The position numbers and the translations under genes were made by a program. DNA of 64,000 bases. Source: Thalassotalea sediminis. GTDB lineage: Bacteria; Pseudomonadota; Gammaproteobacteria; Enterobacterales; Alteromonadaceae. Below the pieces are notes generated by a model, which was not told the DNA's origin, searched no databases, and saw only the letters and a list, made by a program, of their open reading frames with translations. The stretch covers positions 372,001 to 436,000 of the forward strand of contig NZ_AP027361.1 of assembly GCF_030295915.1 (NCBI RefSeq). The letters run 5' to 3'. Of the stretch, positions 26,577-35,807 are shown one piece after another; position 1 is the first letter of the stretch, and every line of letters starts with the position of its first letter.

Positions 26577-28376
26577 TATATGCTGAGCAAATTCCTCAGC
26601 TGCCATAAAACCTGTCACTCTACGTTGACTAAGTTCTTCCCCTTCTAAGTTAAAAAATAAAATTGAAGGTAAGCCAAAGACTTGATAATGCTTCATTAAC
26701 TCGACGCTATCTGGGGCACCTGTATCGGTTAGATCTATTTGTACTAATCGTGTATTTACTAACGCTTCTTGAACGACAGCAACAGGGAAGGTTTTATGTT
26801 CAAACTCTTTACATGCGACACACCAATCGGCATATAAATCGACCATAACGGTTTCACCGTTTGCATTAGCAGTGGCAACGAGGGCTTTTAGCTCGGTTAA
26901 ATTTTTAACATAAGTAAACGCTTTAGTATCACGTTGTTGCTCTGGTAACACTTGATAATACTGCGTTAGCTGATATCCACTGAAACAGGTTATTGCAAGT
27001 ACTAACGCACTGGCAAAAGAACCCTTCAAACGACTTTTATTTTTTAATGCTGATTTAACAAAATAAACGCATGCCGAGAGTAGAATAATAAGCGCGATCG
27101 CAAAAGTTATGGTGTTTGGTAAGATTCGCTCTAACAAGAAGACTGGTACTGTTAAGAGTAAAAAGCCGAAAACTACTTTTATCATTTCCATCCAAGCCCC
27201 GGCCTTGGGTAACAATTTACCACCAGTGCTACCTAAAATAAGTAGTGGTAACCCCATTCCCAAACTTAATGCATATAAGGCAGCTGCGCCTAACGTAACA
27301 TCTCCTGATTGAGAAATATAAATCAACGCGCCTGTTAATGGGGCTGTCGTACAAGGAGAAGCGACAAGACCGGAAATTGCTCCCATGCTAAAAACACCAC
27401 CATATGACCCAGATTTTTGATTATTGCTCAGATTATTGAGCTTATTCTGCCAACTAGCGGGTAAGCTTAGATTAAAAATGCCGAACATTGATAGCGCGAG
27501 AAAGATGAATAAAGCACTCAGTGTGAGCAATACTATCGGGTGCTGAAACATTGCTTGAAATTGCGCTCCAGCTAAAGCAACGATGATACCTAAAATCGTG
27601 TAAGTGACGGCCATTCCTTGCACATAAGTAAAGGATAAAGCAAACGCCCTATTTGTTGATAAACCTTGTTTTTGGCCAACAATAATGCCTGTTAAAATAG
27701 GGTACATTGGGAATACACAAGGGGTAAATGACAATAATAATCCACCAATAAAAAAGGCAAACAGCGTCCACCATAAGTTATCACTTTTAAGTAAATCAAC
27801 TAATTGATGTTGTTCACTACTTTCAGTCACAGGCATTTTTTTATCTATAAGCTGTCCATTGCTATTATTTGAAGTTTGTGACATCGCTGCAAAAATATCA
27901 GCTGAACTGGCTTTTGAGCTGACTATATCAATGACCTTTATTTCAGGTGGGTAGCATAGACCTTTTTTCGCACAACCCTGAAAGCGAACCATCAATTGTG
28001 CATTATTACCAATGTCGCTTAGTTTAATTTGGAACGAGAGCGGTTTTTCAAAAATCTCTTGTACGCCGAAAAACTCATCCTCGTGTTCGATCCCCGAAGG
28101 CAAGTTTACGCTATTAATAGAGACGTTCTTTCCTTCGAAAGAAAATTGTTTTTTATATAAGTAGTAGCCTTCAACAATATCAAAGCTTATTTGTACGGTA
28201 TTTTGGCTTTGTTCAAAATTGAAATTAAAGGCGAGATCTGGCGTTAAGAACTCCTGTTCGTTACTGAACAATGAGCTTGCACTGCTGTCAAAAATTGAGT
28301 CCTGTGCGCTTGCATTGACCTGACCAAACAGCGTTAGGCAAATAAATAAAAATAATGAAGTGTAATGTTTAAGCAT
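26562..28376 (-). CDS. dsbD: Thiol:disulfide interchange protein DsbD
   Basis: The product has 604 residues with a signal peptide ending near VNASA. The periplasmic alpha domain holds the Cys pair in GCAKKGLCYPPE. The membrane domain has about eight helices carrying SFTPCVFPMYP and ASPCTTAPLTG. A C-terminal thioredoxin domain has the WCVACK site. It passes electrons from cytoplasmic thioredoxin to periplasmic partners such as DsbC and cytochrome-c maturation proteins. Its start overlaps the end of cutA by 8 bp, so the two are co-transcribed, the common cutA-dsbD arrangement. Confidence 0.97.
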   Translation of the reverse strand: MLKHYTSLFLFICLTLFGQVNASAQDSIFDSSASSLFSNEQEFLTPDLAFNFNFEQSQNTVQISFDIVEGYYLYKKQFSFEGKNVSINSVNLPSGIEHEDEFFGVQEIFEKPLSFQIKLSDIGNNAQLMVRFQGCAKKGLCYPPEIKVIDIVSSKASSADIFAAMSQTSNNSNGQLIDKKMPVTESSEQHQLVDLLKSDNLWWTLFAFFIGGLLLSFTPCVFPMYPILTGIIVGQKQGLSTNRAFALSFTYVQGMAVTYTILGIIVALAGAQFQAMFQHPIVLLTLSALFIFLALSMFGIFNLSLPASWQNKLNNLSNNQKSGSYGGVFSMGAISGLVASPCTTAPLTGALIYISQSGDVTLGAAALYALSLGMGLPLLILGSTGGKLLPKAGAWMEMIKVVFGFLLLTVPVFLLERILPNTITFAIALIILLSACVYFVKSALKNKSRLKGSFASALVLAITCFSGYQLTQYYQVLPEQQRDTKAFTYVKNLTELKALVATANANGETVMVDLYADWCVACKEFEHKTFPVAVVQEALVNTRLVQIDLTDTGAPDSVELMKHYQVFGLPSILFFNLEGEELSQRRVTGFMAAEEFAQHIEDTF

Positions 28377-28689
28377 GAGGGTTTATTGAGTCATTTAACC
28401 AAGTTAAGTAATCCTGATTACCATTGCTAATAGCTAGCGCGATAATTTCAGGTACGTCATAAGGGTGAAGCTGTGTAATGATTTCCGATAGCTGTTTAAA
28501 AAAAGTGGCTTTTGTTTTAATTATAAGCTGTACTTCAGTATCCTTTTCAATTGTCCCTTGCCATTGGTACACGGACGTCACGTTTGAAACAATGTTAACA
28601 CAAGCGGCAACCTTTTGTTTTACGAGCGTTTCCGCTATTTGATGCCCAACTTCGTTTGAAGGGCATGTACATAACACGATTTGATACAT
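28369..28689 (-). CDS. cutA: CutA divalent-cation tolerance protein
   Basis: The 106-residue product is the usual size for this trimeric ferredoxin-like protein. Family marks are AACVNIVSNVTSVYQWQG, an EVQLIIKT strand and HPYDVPEIIAL. CutA was linked to copper and divalent metal tolerance in E. coli, though its direct role is unsettled. It precedes and overlaps dsbD by 8 bp on the same strand. Confidence 0.95.
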   Translation of the reverse strand: MYQIVLCTCPSNEVGHQIAETLVKQKVAACVNIVSNVTSVYQWQGTIEKDTEVQLIIKTKATFFKQLSEIITQLHPYDVPEIIALAISNGNQDYLTWLNDSINPHA

Positions 28690-28816
28690 AATTTTGTCAC
28701 AACTTATGGGGTCTGGCCATAATCTAAAGCAATATTCAGAGTCTGTAAAACGTCACTGGTTGAAAAAGACCTGATCACCCTCATATTTGTTTCACTGCAC
28801 TAGGAGAATTTATTAC

Positions 28817-29302
28817 ATGTTTCGCATTCTGTTTTTTTTGTTCGTTATTATTCCCATTATTGAAATCGCGGTATTGATGCAAGTTGGTGCGTGGCTAGGT
28901 GCTTGGCCAACGATCGCAATTGTTGTCATTACAGCGTGGTTAGGTGCAAAAAATGTGAAGCAACAAGGTATCGCTACGTTGCAATCTGTACAAGATAAAA
29001 TGGCCCAAGGTGAAGCACCTTCGGATGAAATTGTTGCAGGTTTATTGTTATTGGTTGCTGGCGTGTTATTAGTGACGCCTGGTTTTGTTACTGACTTCTT
29101 TGGATTGTCTTTACTTATACCTCAAGTTAGAAGAGGCCTTATAAATGCAGTTCAGAGTCGACTTACCCAACATTCGGTTGTACAAACGCAGCAATTTACA
29201 TTTCATCATCATCAACAACATTCATTTGACCAAAAAGTTGAAAAAGAAACGCCACAAAGTGGTGGTAAAACACTTGAAGGCGAATTCGAACGCAAAGATT
29301 AA
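28817..29302 (+). CDS. fxsA: FxsA family membrane protein
   Basis: The product has 161 residues from ATG 28817, preceded by TAGGAGAA at ideal spacing. An upstream in-frame start at 28787 lacks this. There are three or four hydrophobic segments with the FxsA pattern (IPIIEIAVLMQVG, ITAWLGAKNVKQQG, LLVTPGFVTDFFG). The C-terminal cytoplasmic tail is His/Gln-rich. In E. coli extra FxsA relieves exclusion of phage T7 by the F plasmid; the normal role is unknown. It precedes groES, as in many gammaproteobacteria. Confidence 0.92.
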   Translation: MFRILFFLFVIIPIIEIAVLMQVGAWLGAWPTIAIVVITAWLGAKNVKQQGIATLQSVQDKMAQGEAPSDEIVAGLLLLVAGVLLVTPGFVTDFFGLSLLIPQVRRGLINAVQSRLTQHSVVQTQQFTFHHHQQHSFDQKVEKETPQSGGKTLEGEFERKD

Positions 29303-29320
29303 AAAATTTTCACTAAAAGG

Positions 29321-29349
29321 GTTGTATTGGTGAAATACGGCCCTATTTA
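29321..29349 (+). promoter_or_regulatory. Candidate sigma-32 heat-shock promoter for groES-groEL
   Basis: The -35-like GTTGTAT (29321-29327) and -10-like CCCTATTTA (29341-29349) are separated by 13 bp, the spacing expected of sigma-32 promoters (consensus CTTGAA and CCCCATNT). It lies about 50 bp upstream of groES. The -35 half is a weak match. Confidence 0.5.
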
Positions 29350-29397
29350 TCTTTCAACTCAATTAATTTGTAAACAACATTCTCAGGAGAGAAATCA

Positions 29398-29688
29398 ATG
29401 AGTATTCGTCCATTACACGATCGCGTAATTATCAAGCGTAAAGAAGTAGAGTCTAAATCTGCTGGCGGTATCGTTTTAACGGGTAGCGCTGCTGAGAAAT
29501 CAACCCGTGGTGAAGTTATTGCTGTAGGCAATGGCCGCATCCTAGAAAACGGTGAAGTGCGCGCATTAGATGTAAAAGTAGGTGACCAAGTGATCTTTAA
29601 TGAAGGTTATGGTGTTAAAACTGAAAAAATTGATGGTGAAGACGTGCTTATCTTAAGCGAAACAGACATCTTAGCTATCGTAGAATAA
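29398..29688 (+). CDS. groS: Co-chaperonin GroES
   Basis: The product has 96 residues. It starts [20 protein letters not shown], with the mobile GroEL-binding loop [12 protein letters not shown] and a typical end ([14 protein letters not shown]). It forms the heptameric lid of the GroEL folding chamber in the cytoplasm. CAGGAGAGAA precedes the start. A heat-shock promoter candidate lies upstream, and groEL follows after 139 bp. Confidence 0.99.
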   Translation: MSIRPLHDRVIIKRKEVESKSAGGIVLTGSAAEKSTRGEVIAVGNGRILENGEVRALDVKVGDQVIFNEGYGVKTEKIDGEDVLILSETDILAIVE

Positions 29689-29806
29689 TTAATTAGTAAA
29701 TTATCATTTAATTCAATTAGAGAAGTGTAAACGCATTTATCAGAAAATTTAATACGGTGAACAGATTTAAGCATCGTTGAAAATGATTGGTTAGGCTTCT
29801 CAATAG

Positions 29807-31480
<1,674 letters not shown>

Positions 31481-31504
31481 TTCATGCTTAATTAAATTGA
31501 TCTT

Positions 31505-31557
31505 GACGTTGTTGTCTTTTCGACTCGCATAGTACGAGCTATGCGTTGCTCAACGTC
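31505..31557. repeat. Nested inverted-repeat element downstream of groEL
   Basis: Outer arms GACGTTG / CAACGTC enclose inner arms CGCATAG / CTATGCG (6-nt loop). A competing small hairpin (CGTTG CT CAACG) overlaps the right side. It has no T tract and is GC-richer than its surroundings. It looks more like an interspersed palindromic (REP or MITE-like) element than a simple terminator; the true terminator lies further on at 31613. Confidence 0.5.
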
Positions 31558-31612
31558 TCTTGTCATTATCAATTTACCCTATGCAGAATATACTGCTTAA
31601 AATAGACTAAAT

Positions 31613-31638
31613 AAAAAAACCGCCGAGGCGGTTTTTTT
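31613..31638 (+). terminator. Rho-independent terminator after groEL
   Basis: An A-tract plus ACCGC, loop CGAG, GCGGT and seven T residues form a bidirectional terminator. It also lies beyond the bacterioferritin stop on the opposite strand. Confidence 0.9.
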
Positions 31639-31677
31639 ATTCTCTAAAAGAAACGTAGGAAATTATTTGCTATAAGT

Positions 31678-32145
31678 TTACAGTTGAGACTGTAAGTAGT
31701 TCTCTAAACCAAGAGTCTTTATGAGTCGTAATTGTTGTTCTAACCAGAACGCATGATCGCTTTCGGTATCATCAATAAGTGTTTGCAACATATTACGGGT
31801 GACAAAATCTTTTTTCTCCTCACAGAGCGCCATTGCGTCTTTTAACGCCTTATCAACGGCAAGTTCTACGTCTAAATCATTGCTTAACATTTGCGGGACA
31901 TCTTTGCCGATATCAAGACCACTTCTGGTAACCATATCTGGCGTGCCTTCTAAAAAGAGAATACGCTCAATGAGTAAAGACGCGTGTCCTTTTTCGTCGT
32001 CAAATTCATGGTCGATGCGTTCAAATAATTTTGTGAAGCCCCAGTCGTGATACATACGTGAATGAATGAAGTATTGATCCATTGCGGCAAGCTCATAAGC
32101 TAACAGGCCGTTAAGGGCGTTAATAATCTCTGTATTACCTTTCAT
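31678..32145 (-). CDS. bfr: Bacterioferritin subunit with intact ferroxidase ligands
   Basis: The product has 155 residues. Aligned from memory to E. coli Bfr, the di-iron ligands are kept: Glu18 (AYELAAMDQYF), Glu51 and His54 (DDEKGHAS), Glu94 (LDVELAV), Glu127 and His130 (DDTESDH). The heme-ligand Met52 position is Lys instead, so this subunit probably oxidizes iron without binding heme by itself. It is 11 bp downstream of a second bacterioferritin gene with the reverse pattern, suggesting mixed 24-mers. Iron is stored in the cytoplasmic shell. Confidence 0.93.
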   Translation of the reverse strand: MKGNTEIINALNGLLAYELAAMDQYFIHSRMYHDWGFTKLFERIDHEFDDEKGHASLLIERILFLEGTPDMVTRSGLDIGKDVPQMLSNDLDVELAVDKALKDAMALCEEKKDFVTRNMLQTLIDDTESDHAFWLEQQLRLIKTLGLENYLQSQL

Positions 32146-32156
32146 GACTCACTCCT

Positions 32157-32621
32157 TTATAACTGTGCTTGTAAATATTTTTCCAAACCCATATGTTGAA
32201 TTTGATACGCTTGCGTCTCTAACCAATCTAAATGTTCTTCTTCATAGTCAAGGATCTCAACCAATAGTTCACGGGTGACGAAATCTTTTTCTTGCTCACA
32301 TAAAGCAATCGCTTGCTTCATTTGTTCAATTTGCGTTAATTGAAATTTGCTATCGCATTGCAACATTTCTTCGGTTTTTTCACCGATAGAAAGTGCACCA
32401 AGTTTTTGTAAGTTTGGTAAGCCTTCTAGGAAAAGAATCCGCTCAATCAGTGCATCTGCTTGCTTCATGTCTTTAATAGACTTTTTATAGCAATGCTCAT
32501 TTAGTTTTGAAAAGCCCCAGTTCTTATACATTCTTGCATGTAAGAAAAATTGGTTAATTGAGGTAAGTTCGGTGGTAAGCACTGCGTTTAGCGTTGTGAT
32601 TATATTACTTTGACTTTGCAT
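32157..32621 (-). CDS. bfr: Bacterioferritin subunit with heme-ligand Met and degraded ferroxidase site
   Basis: The product has 154 residues. The heme-ligand Met is kept (IKDMKQAD), but by alignment from memory the ferroxidase positions have changed: Glu51 to Asp, His54 to Gln and Glu94 to Gln. Glu127 and His130 remain (YEEEHLDW). It is therefore likely the heme-binding, electron-transfer partner of the subunit encoded just downstream. Paired bfr genes of this kind are known in other bacteria such as Pseudomonas, Neisseria and Magnetospirillum. bfd follows upstream on the same strand. Confidence 0.93.
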   Translation of the reverse strand: MQSQSNIITTLNAVLTTELTSINQFFLHARMYKNWGFSKLNEHCYKKSIKDMKQADALIERILFLEGLPNLQKLGALSIGEKTEEMLQCDSKFQLTQIEQMKQAIALCEQEKDFVTRELLVEILDYEEEHLDWLETQAYQIQHMGLEKYLQAQL

Positions 32622-32793
32622 AGATAACGTTCCATTAGCAAGTGGTGGAACAATTATAAGAGTTTAATTGCTTAAGTCAAAAAAATAAGTAAAAACAATG
32701 ATTTACCAATGAAAACTATTCTTGTTTTTATTACTGTTAGTAATTTTTTATCGTTGTTAAGTGAATGATAAAGAACAATTATTGAGGGAAGTG

Positions 32794-32988
32794 CTAGCCG
32801 ACGTCTTGAAAAAGTGATTCATCGATAATGGTATTATCGATAACTTGTTGCGCTGCTTTCACGCAAGAACCACAGTCTTTACCAATATTAAGGTGTTTTT
32901 TTAATTCACGCATAGTACCTGCGCCTTTGTTACGCACGACTTCTTGTATATTTTTATCTGTGATGCCATTACAAATGCAAACAAACAT
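32794..32988 (-). CDS. bfd: Bacterioferritin-associated ferredoxin
   Basis: The product has 64 residues. Four cysteines (MFVCICNG and CGSC) in the C-x-C ... C-x2-C arrangement bind a [2Fe-2S] cluster. Bfd docks on bacterioferritin near the heme and delivers electrons to release stored iron. The gene is upstream of, and on the same strand as, the two bfr genes with 172 bp between. A Fur-box candidate lies 26 bp upstream of the start, in line with iron-starvation control. Confidence 0.96.
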   Translation of the reverse strand: MFVCICNGITDKNIQEVVRNKGAGTMRELKKHLNIGKDCGSCVKAAQQVIDNTIIDESLFQDVG

Positions 32989-33013
32989 AGCGAACCCTTA
33001 ATGATTATGCGAG

Positions 33014-33028
33014 TGATAATAGTTCTCA
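33014..33028 (-). promoter_or_regulatory. Fur-box candidate upstream of bfd
   Basis: TGATAATAGTTCTCA matches the 7-1-7 Fur motif TGATAATNATTATCA except at two positions of the right half. It lies 26 bp before the bfd start codon, where a repressor would overlap the promoter. Confidence 0.55.
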
Positions 33029-33238
33029 TTTGGTCAAAATGCAAACATTATTTTCACTTTTTTAAAGTGAGTGCGGTATATCGTATTTACTAGCTAAAAC
33101 GGCTTTATTTGAAGACAAAGAATAAAGCCGTTTTGTGAATGTACATACAGGCGCTTGTTTTTAGATTACAATTTAATACACATTTTTTGGTTAATATCCG
33201 GTCTAATGGATATACCAAGTAAAGTAGAGGGCAGGACT

Positions 33239-33727
33239 ATGATTAAAGTAAACGTGATAATGTCTACAATTGTTTCGTTTTTGCTTGTTGCACCAAATGC
33301 GTTGGCCGGCACAAGTGAAGTAACATGGCAGAACCCAGATAAATACAGAGATGTTTATGCTGGGCAAGAGCATAGAGCTAAATTTAAAAAGCGCGTGTTT
33401 AAAGAGTTTGAACAACATTTCGCTAAACTGGCAGAGCAACTTCCCAAAGAACAGACTTTAAAGATTACTGTAACTGATGTTGATTTAGCAGGTGATGTGC
33501 ATGAAACCATGGATCGTATACGTGTGATCAAAGATATTCATATACCACGTATGAAGTTTTCATATCAGCTAGTGGATGCTTCTGATCACATCCTTCAAGA
33601 AGGCTTAGAAAACTTGAAAGATATGAGCTTTATGATGCGAAGTAGTTTACGTTATAACAACACTTTTCTTCATTATGAAAAAGTGATGTTAGACCAATGG
33701 TTTGATAATACACTTGCGCAAAAGTAA
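33239..33727 (+). CDS. Secreted DUF3016 family protein
   Basis: The product has 162 residues from ATG 33239, which opens a Sec signal peptide ending NALA and is preceded by AGAGGGCAGG. The mature part matches DUF3016 in its pattern: VTWQNPDKYRDV, an FEQHFAKLAEQLP helix, TVTDVDLAGD and the final HYEKVMLDQWF. The function of this family is unknown; members are periplasmic. It stands alone with a strong terminator behind it. Confidence 0.85.
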   Translation: MIKVNVIMSTIVSFLLVAPNALAGTSEVTWQNPDKYRDVYAGQEHRAKFKKRVFKEFEQHFAKLAEQLPKEQTLKITVTDVDLAGDVHETMDRIRVIKDIHIPRMKFSYQLVDASDHILQEGLENLKDMSFMMRSSLRYNNTFLHYEKVMLDQWFDNTLAQK

Positions 33728-33737
33728 CGCTAATTTT

Positions 33738-33769
33738 GATGCTTATCTACAATATTGATAAGCATCTTT
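33738..33769. terminator. Terminator between convergent DUF3016 and unknown genes
   Basis: A perfect 10-bp stem (GATGCTTATC / GATAAGCATC) with a 9-nt loop and a short T run on the plus strand. Confidence 0.75.
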
Positions 33770-33783
33770 AAGTCAATTAGTTA

Positions 33784-34092
33784 TTAATCTGCGGTGTATG
33801 TTTTCTCAAAGGTACCTAGCACGGCAAAAAGCTGCTCTATTTTCTTTACCAGTGCTATAAGTAATTGCTGATCTTGGTTTTGTTGCCATTTCAGTAAGTC
33901 GTCAGCAACCTCTTCAACATAGGGTTGAAAGGTATTGGCATTTGCATTAAAACCCGCATCCTGTTTAAAGATGTTTTCAAAGTTTGCCATTTTCTTTTCA
34001 CGTAGGTCAGACAGAGTCGCGTCTGCAGCAAGTGACTTTTTAAGAATAATTGAAATATTGTCGATCAGTTGTTTATTGACTGCTTCACTCAT
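33784..34092 (-). CDS. Conserved-looking small helical protein of unknown function
   Basis: This 102-residue acidic, predominantly helical protein has no signal peptide, membrane segment or cysteine. I do not recognise a family. It lies 36 bp downstream of epmB on the same strand and probably shares its transcript. The composition (Lys/Glu/Asn/Gln, heptad-like Leu and Ile) fits a soluble helical bundle. The coding call rests on a clean frame between two well-supported genes. Confidence 0.6.
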   Translation of the reverse strand: MSEAVNKQLIDNISIILKKSLAADATLSDLREKKMANFENIFKQDAGFNANANTFQPYVEEVADDLLKWQQNQDQQLLIALVKKIEQLFAVLGTFEKTYTAD

Positions 34093-34128
34093 AGTATTTT
34101 AATCGGTGCTAATGAAAATAGCGCAGTA

Positions 34129-35145
34129 TTATGCCAGTTTTATGGGGGTTTTGTTAGCTTCACCAGCAATTTCCCGCACAACTTTAGGCATTAAAAAGCC
34201 AGGTAAGGTTGCCATCATGTTTTTTACTAATGATTGTGCTTGTTGATCGCTAATATTAAAATGAGCAACCCCTTGTACTTTATCAAATAAGTGCAAATAG
34301 TATGGCTGAATACCGCAATCAAAAAGCTGCTCACTTAATTGACATAAAGTGTTTACTTCGTCGTTCACGCCTTTTAATAACACACTTTGATTGAATAGCG
34401 GTATCCTAGCTTGCCGTAGGGGCTCAATGGCGTTTGCAAATGATTCATCAATTTCATTTGGGTGATTGATATGAAAGACAAAGGTGCTTTTAAGTCGAGA
34501 GTTTGCCAACATATCTACTAGCTCAGGTGTTATACGTTGCGGGATAACGACAGGTAATCGACTGTGAATACGTAGCCGTTTTACGTGAGGAATACGCTCG
34601 ATTTGCGCTATTAACCAATGTAAGTGTTGATCATTAGCCATGAGCGGATCACCACCGCTAAAAATCACTTCGTTAACTTCTTGATGTGCTGTAATGTAAT
34701 CGAGTGCTTGCTGCCAACGTTGTTTATTTGGGCTGTTATCAGCATAAGGAAAATGACGACGGAAACAGTATCGACAATTAATCGCACAACCCGCTTTTAC
34801 GATCATCAGTACGCGGTGAGTATATTTATGCAATAAACCCTCGGCAACTGTATCATGTTCTGCCAACGGGTCGGTGCTAAATCCATGAGTGTCAATAAAC
34901 TCCGCTGATATTGGCATGACTTGTTTTAGTAGGGGATCATCAATGTCACCTTTCACCATTCTTGTAATAAAAGGCTTTGGCACTCGCACTGGAAAAAGCT
35001 TACGGGCAGAAAAGTGTGCTTGATAAATGCTAGGGTCAATATCAAGCATTTTTAACAGTACACTCGGGTCTGTCACAACGTCGGCTAACTCTTTTTGCCA
35101 AGAAGTGTGCAAATTATCGTGAATATAGGGTATTATTTGCGGCAT
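34129..35145 (-). CDS. epmB: EF-P beta-lysylation protein EpmB (lysine 2,3-aminomutase-like)
   Basis: This 338-residue radical-SAM enzyme has the iron-sulfur motif [15 protein letters not shown], the GGDP segment (IFSGGDPLM) and the PLP-lysine region near the C-terminus ([10 protein letters not shown]). It converts lysine to (R)-beta-lysine, which EpmA attaches to EF-P. It is divergent from efp with 37 bp between the start codons, a classic pairing. epmA and epmC are not in this window. Confidence 0.96.
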   Translation of the reverse strand: MPQIIPYIHDNLHTSWQKELADVVTDPSVLLKMLDIDPSIYQAHFSARKLFPVRVPKPFITRMVKGDIDDPLLKQVMPISAEFIDTHGFSTDPLAEHDTVAEGLLHKYTHRVLMIVKAGCAINCRYCFRRHFPYADNSPNKQRWQQALDYITAHQEVNEVIFSGGDPLMANDQHLHWLIAQIERIPHVKRLRIHSRLPVVIPQRITPELVDMLANSRLKSTFVFHINHPNEIDESFANAIEPLRQARIPLFNQSVLLKGVNDEVNTLCQLSEQLFDCGIQPYYLHLFDKVQGVAHFNISDQQAQSLVKNMMATLPGFLMPKVVREIAGEANKTPIKLA

Positions 35146-35182
35146 TTATAATTTCAATCTCTCGAAAGTAAAGCGAGTATTT

Positions 35183-35752
35183 ATGGCTTCATTCAGTACT
35201 AACCAATTTAAAGCCGGTCTTAAATTAATGATCGACGGCGAACCTTGTAACATTTTAGAAAATGAAATCGTTAAGCCGGGTAAAGGCCAAGCATTTAACC
35301 GTGTAAAAATCCGTAAGTTAATCTCTGGCAAAGTGCTAGAAAAAACCTTTAAATCAGGTGAATCTGTAGAAGGCGCTGATGTAATGGATTCAGAGCTTGG
35401 TTATTTATATGCCGATGGCGAATTCTGGCATTTTATGAATAATGACACCTTTGAGCAAGTTGCAGCTGACGAAAAAGCGGTTGGCGATAATGTAAAATGG
35501 CTGTCAGAAGGTGATTTATGTACGATTACTTTTTGGGATGGTAACCCAATTTCTGTGTCGCCTCCTAACTTTGTTGAGTTAGAAATAACAGAAACTGATC
35601 CTGGCTTAAAAGGTGATACGGCAGGTACTGGTGGTAAACCTGCAACATTAACTACAGGTGCCGTAGTACGTGTACCTTTATTTGTTCAAATCGGTGAAGT
35701 AGTGAAAGTGGATACACGCACTGGTGAATATGTATCACGTGCCGGAAAATAA
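35183..35752 (+). CDS. efp: Elongation factor P
   Basis: The 189-residue product has the usual three beta-barrel domains. Lys34 in PGKGQAF is the residue beta-lysylated by the EpmAB pathway, consistent with epmB divergent beside it. The C-terminal signature ([27 protein letters not shown]) is intact. EF-P relieves ribosome stalling at polyproline stretches. It is a single gene closed by a terminator. Confidence 0.99.
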   Translation: MASFSTNQFKAGLKLMIDGEPCNILENEIVKPGKGQAFNRVKIRKLISGKVLEKTFKSGESVEGADVMDSELGYLYADGEFWHFMNNDTFEQVAADEKAVGDNVKWLSEGDLCTITFWDGNPISVSPPNFVELEITETDPGLKGDTAGTGGKPATLTTGAVVRVPLFVQIGEVVKVDTRTGEYVSRAGK

Positions 35753-35769
35753 CCTGTAATACATTATTT

Positions 35770-35797
35770 AAAAAACCTCGCTAATACGGGGTTTTTT
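35770..35797 (+). terminator. Terminator after efp
   Basis: An A-tract, CCTCG, loop CTAATA, CGGGG (one T-G pair) and six T residues. It can also serve the convergent serine hydrolase gene. Confidence 0.85.
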
Positions 35798-35807
35798 ATT
35801 GTCTGTT

